Below, piece after piece: positions 14,041 through 16,376 of a stretch of 16,376 nt of DNA (position 1 is the first letter of the stretch; each line of letters begins with the position of its first letter). The DNA is from an uncultured Campylobacter sp. (lineage in GTDB: Bacteria; Campylobacterota; Campylobacteria; Campylobacterales; Campylobacteraceae). The notes below the pieces were generated by a model. The model made no database searches. It saw only the letters and a list, made by a program, of their open reading frames with translations, and was not told the DNA's origin. The translations under genes and the position numbers were made by a program. The stretch lies in contig NZ_CALHVM010000020.1 of assembly GCF_938039205.1 (NCBI RefSeq), positions 1 through 16,376 on the forward strand, read 5' to 3'.

Positions 14041-14661
14041 TTGCAAACGGTTTTGCGGGTCGTATCGACCAAAACTGAAGCCAAAAAATCGACGTTTTTA
14101 TGCTTTTTGTGTCCTATTTGCGAGTTTAAAGCCCTTCACGAGCGCCTAAAGGCCGAGCATCCAAAGGCCGCGCACGTCGTGTGGGCGCTGCGCGAGCGAA
14201 ACGGCTACGGCCAGATAGTGGAAAATCAAAGCGACGACGGCGAGCCAAAGGGCACGAGCGGGCAACCCTCGCTAAACGCGCTTAGAGGCGCCCAGCTTAT
14301 AAACGCGGGCGCGCTCATCGTTCGGTATTTCGGCGGGATAAAGCTAGGCACGGGCGGACTCGTGCGAGCTTATGGCGCAGCGGTAAACGCGGCGATAGAG
14401 GAGGCTGAGGGCTGCGGCGCACTGGTTAAATTTGAGATAAAATCGCTTTGTCTGTTTTTTACGCCATATGCGCTTGGCTCGCGCTTTGAGCACTATTTTG
14501 AAAAGCGAAATCTAAGCTTTGAGCGAGAATTTAACGAGGAGGGTGCGATCTGGCGAGCGGAGTTTAACAGCGCCGAATTTGAGGAATTTCAGGCATTTGC
14601 GAGCGGGTTTGAGCAGGAAGGGTTTAGATTCTACGCCTTGCCGTTAGCCGCGAGAGAGTAA
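14041..14661 (+). CDS. yigZ: YigZ/IMPACT family protein
   Basis: The protein has 206 residues, the usual length of bacterial YigZ. The start is TTG at 14041, fixed by AAGGAG (14031-14036) four bases upstream. The N-terminal UPF0029 domain carries the family stretch HVVWALR..NGYGQIVENQSDDGEPKGTSGQP, then GAQLINAGALIVRYFGGIKL then GTGGLVRAYG, which are the most conserved family blocks. The C-terminal ferredoxin-like part (about residues 130-206) is less conserved, as expected. The family is related to eukaryotic IMPACT, a translation-stress regulator; the bacterial role is not settled. It is transcribed alone and divergently from the exporter gene. Nothing is unusual in the protein. Confidence 0.92.
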   Translation: MQTVLRVVSTKTEAKKSTFLCFLCPICEFKALHERLKAEHPKAAHVVWALRERNGYGQIVENQSDDGEPKGTSGQPSLNALRGAQLINAGALIVRYFGGIKLGTGGLVRAYGAAVNAAIEEAEGCGALVKFEIKSLCLFFTPYALGSRFEHYFEKRNLSFEREFNEEGAIWRAEFNSAEFEEFQAFASGFEQEGFRFYALPLAARE

Positions 14662-14722
14662 ATTAAGAGGTGAAATTCACGTTGGGTTTATGCTAGACGG
14701 TTATAATTTCGCCGATTTTGAC

Positions 14723-14842
14723 TAAGGCTTGTCTCGCGAGCGCTTTTCCGAGATTTCGCAAAATTTTCACTCCGCAGGCTATATGCCTAGCGCACGCTCA
14801 ATTTTGCTTCAAAACTCGAAAAATCATCTCGCGATACTTCGC
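14723..14842 (+). repeat. Dispersed palindromic element, copy 1 (about 120 bases)
   Basis: It begins TAAGGCTTGTCT and ends ATACTTCGC, as does copy 2 at 16259-16376. Inside is an imperfect inverted repeat: TCGCGAG...GCAAAATT (14734-14765) pairs with AATTTTGC...CTCGCGA (14800-14834), around an inner AGGC-TATAT-GCCT stem-loop. The TATAT loop begins 57 bases from the element start. Confidence 0.5.
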
Positions 14843-14950
14843 CTTATCGTTTTATGTTCAAATTTGAGTCACCGAGACCCGCATCCTGAAAAACGCAAAT
14901 TTAAACCTGCACGCAGTGCAGCAACCTCTCACGTCGTAGGGGATAGGGGA

Positions 14951-15004
14951 TTGTTAAGGGGGAAGGGAGCGACTTCGTAATTCAAGCCCCTTCCCCCTTA
15001 ACAA
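14951..15004. repeat. Perfect 17-pair hairpin upstream of msrAB
   Basis: TTGTTAAGGGGGAAGGG (14951-14967) is exactly complementary to 14988-15004, with a 20-base loop. There is no T run on either side, so it is not a standard intrinsic terminator. It may be a mobile palindrome, an RNA-stabilising structure or a regulatory leader element. Confidence 0.6.
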
Positions 15005-15148
15005 GAAAGATTAAATTTAAGGTACAACGCTAAATTTTACAAAACCAAATTTAGCATTTTCAGGGCGCGGGTCTTGGTGCATAAAAATAAGACCGGTCAA
15101 ATTTGCCAGAATCAAATTTATTCTAAATTTAAGCCACAAGGAGCGAAA

Positions 15149-16261
15149 ATGCTTGGCAAAACGTTAAAAACAGCAGGAATAGTCGGCGCTTTGGCGCTAT
15201 TTTTAGGTATATTTTTAAATTTACAAGGAGAACAGATGAATCATAATACGAAGGAGCCTGCGGTAGCAAACAAAACGATCGTGCTAGCCGGCGGTTGTTT
15301 TTGGGGCACGGAGGCCTATCTCAAGCAGCTTCCAGGCGTGGTTAGCACCTACACGGGCTACGCGAACTCAAAGGTGCCAAACCCTAGCTACGAGCAGGTA
15401 TGCACTGGCGATACGAACGCCGCCGAGGCCGTCTGGGTCGAATACGACGAGTATGTGATCGACCTGCCGCATTTGCTCAAATTTTACTTTAATACCATAG
15501 ATCCGACCAGCCTAAACAAGCAAGGTGGCGACCGCGGCACGCAGTACCGTACGGGCATCTACTACACCGATGCGGCGGATGAGCCGGCGATCAGAGCCTT
15601 TATCGCCGAGCAACAAAAAAACTATAAAGCACCCATCGTAACGGAGGTCGCGCCGCTAGAAAATATATATAAAGCCGAGGAGTATCATCAGGACTATCTG
15701 GACAAAAACCCGCACGGCTACTGCCACGTGACCTTTGAGAGTTTGCCTAAAAAGGGCGAAATTTTAAGCGACAAGAAGCGTGATATGAAGCAAAATCTGC
15801 AAAACTACAAAAATAAAGACGACTCGGCGCTAAAAAATGAGCTCAGCGCCATCTCCTACGACGTCGTAAAACGCGCTGCGACCGAGCGTCCGCACAGCAG
15901 CGAGCTAAACGCCGAGGAGCGCATCGGCATCTATGTTGATATCACAAACGGTCAGCCGCTCTTTAGCTCGTACGATAAATTTGACGCTGGCTGCGGGTGG
16001 CCGAGCTTTACGAAGCCGATCGACGCGAGCCTGATCGCCGAAAAGTCCGATCTATCGCACGGTATGGTACGCACCGAGGTCAAAACCGCGATGTCGGATT
16101 CGCATTTGGGGCATGTATTTGACGACGGTCCGCGCGACAAAGGAGGGCTAAGATACTGCATAAACGGCGCTGCGCTGAGGTTTGTGCCGAAGGAGGAGAT
16201 GGAGAAGCAGGGGTATGGGTACTTGATACCGTACCTCGACGCGCAGTATTCAGCCAAGTAA
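15149..16261 (+). CDS. msrAB: Fused methionine sulfoxide reductase MsrA-MsrB with signal/anchor segment
   Basis: ATG at 15149 (370 residues) is chosen because of AAGGAG eight bases upstream; the frame is open further back to a GTG at 15074 with no ribosome binding site. Residues 7-25 (KTAGIVGALALFLGIFLNLQ) are a signal or membrane anchor, placing the enzyme in the periplasm. The MsrA domain (about 43-200) has catalytic Cys50 in GGCFWG and recycling Cys192 in NPHGYCH. The MsrB domain (about 228-365) has resolving Cys282 in GCGWPSF, HLGHVFDDGP, and catalytic Cys337 in RYCINGAAL. The two halves reduce the S and R forms of methionine sulfoxide in oxidised proteins. A second in-frame ATG at 15236 also has a good AAGGAG, so a cytoplasmic form may exist. 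All key residues are intact. Confidence 0.93.
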   Translation: MLGKTLKTAGIVGALALFLGIFLNLQGEQMNHNTKEPAVANKTIVLAGGCFWGTEAYLKQLPGVVSTYTGYANSKVPNPSYEQVCTGDTNAAEAVWVEYDEYVIDLPHLLKFYFNTIDPTSLNKQGGDRGTQYRTGIYYTDAADEPAIRAFIAEQQKNYKAPIVTEVAPLENIYKAEEYHQDYLDKNPHGYCHVTFESLPKKGEILSDKKRDMKQNLQNYKNKDDSALKNELSAISYDVVKRAATERPHSSELNAEERIGIYVDITNGQPLFSSYDKFDAGCGWPSFTKPIDASLIAEKSDLSHGMVRTEVKTAMSDSHLGHVFDDGPRDKGGLRYCINGAALRFVPKEEMEKQGYGYLIPYLDAQYSAK

Positions 16262-16376
16262 GGCTTGTCTTTTTGCCCTATACTTCGTTGCTTTTAAATT
16301 TGGCTCGGTCATTACCTACATGGTAACTCCCGTCGCCAAATTTAAAAGCGTCTCGTCTAAAGAAAAAATACTTCGC
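16259..16376 (+). repeat. Dispersed palindromic element, copy 2 (about 118 bases)
   Basis: It starts at the TAA stop of msrAB with TAAGGCTTGTCT and ends ATACTTCGC at the window edge, as copy 1 does. Its interior differs in sequence: a perfect 15-pair stem GCTTTTAAATTTGGC (16290-16304) with 16335-16349, enclosing TTACC-TACAT-GGTAA. The TACAT loop begins 58 bases from the element start. It may also serve as the transcript end of msrAB. Confidence 0.55.

Larger units (their letters stand above)
14662..15148 (+). other. Structured intergenic stretch between yigZ and msrAB
   Basis: I see no convincing gene in these 487 bases. Contents: a 120-base stem-loop element (14723-14842), a CTGCAC-GCA-GTGCAG hairpin near 14910-14924, a perfect 17-pair hairpin (14951-15004), a nine-pair GCTAAATTT/AAATTTAGC stem (15029-15055) followed by ATTTTC that could terminate or attenuate transcription, and the msrAB leader with AAGGAG. 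Confidence 0.6.

Noticed and set aside
14729..14980. 83-codon open frame after yigZ
   Set aside because: No ribosome binding site, odd composition, and it runs through two strong inverted repeats; it looks like chance in structured intergenic DNA.
15074..15148. GTG at 15074 as msrAB start
   Set aside because: There is no ribosome binding site, and the added residues precede a clean signal segment; ATG 15149 has AAGGAG.
1..16376. Very frequent AAATTT words as a functional repeat
   Set aside because: They occur in genes and spacers alike on both strands, which is a general compositional trait of these Campylobacter genomes.

Overview
The window looks like chromosome from one of the moderate-GC oral Campylobacter species (C. 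showae, C. rectus or C. curvus type). I infer this from the very frequent AAATTT words, the Campylobacter-like TonB, Exb, YigZ and MsrAB proteins, and short A/T-rich spacers with TATAAT-type -10 boxes and strong AAGGAG ribosome binding sites. Species cannot be fixed from the sequence alone. There are no rRNA genes, tRNA genes or CRISPR arrays.

Region 1 (1-3144) is the left end of a Mu-like transposable prophage, lying in reverse orientation. On the minus strand it carries the early genes: a small BcepMu gp16-type DNA-binding protein, then the N-terminal 259 residues of a MuA-type transposase that runs off the left edge. On the plus strand it carries a membrane protein of unknown function and a LexA-like S24 phage repressor. 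Between them are candidate operators and a possible 21-residue membrane peptide gene. Gene order (end, repressor, early genes pointing away) matches phage Mu. I place the phage terminus (TG...CA rule) at base 3144.

Region 2 (3145-9600) is a minus-strand, probably Fur-regulated operon, exbB-exbD-TonB-dependent receptor-FecCD permease-ABC ATPase-periplasmic binding protein-tonB. ExbB, ExbD and TonB would energise the outer-membrane receptor, and the ABC system would carry the iron ligand (heme or siderophore) across the inner membrane. The last gene, tonB, is cut by the prophage: the C-terminal receptor-contacting domain is lost after residue 209 and replaced by 16 phage-encoded residues.

Region 3 (9659-13950), also on the minus strand, holds a second receptor gene with its own Fur box and terminator, broken by one in-frame TAA. 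It also holds a small DUF2470-like (HugZ C-terminus-like) protein and a YojI/PvdE-type single-chain ABC exporter. The locus therefore looks like an iron-acquisition island with two independent lesions.

Region 4 (13951-16376) is on the plus strand: yigZ (IMPACT family), a 487-base structured intergenic stretch, and a fused methionine sulfoxide reductase msrAB with an N-terminal membrane or signal segment. Two roughly 120-base stem-loop elements with the same ends (TAAGGCTTGTCT...ATACTTCGC) but different interiors, one after yigZ and one immediately after msrAB, look like an undescribed dispersed palindromic element.
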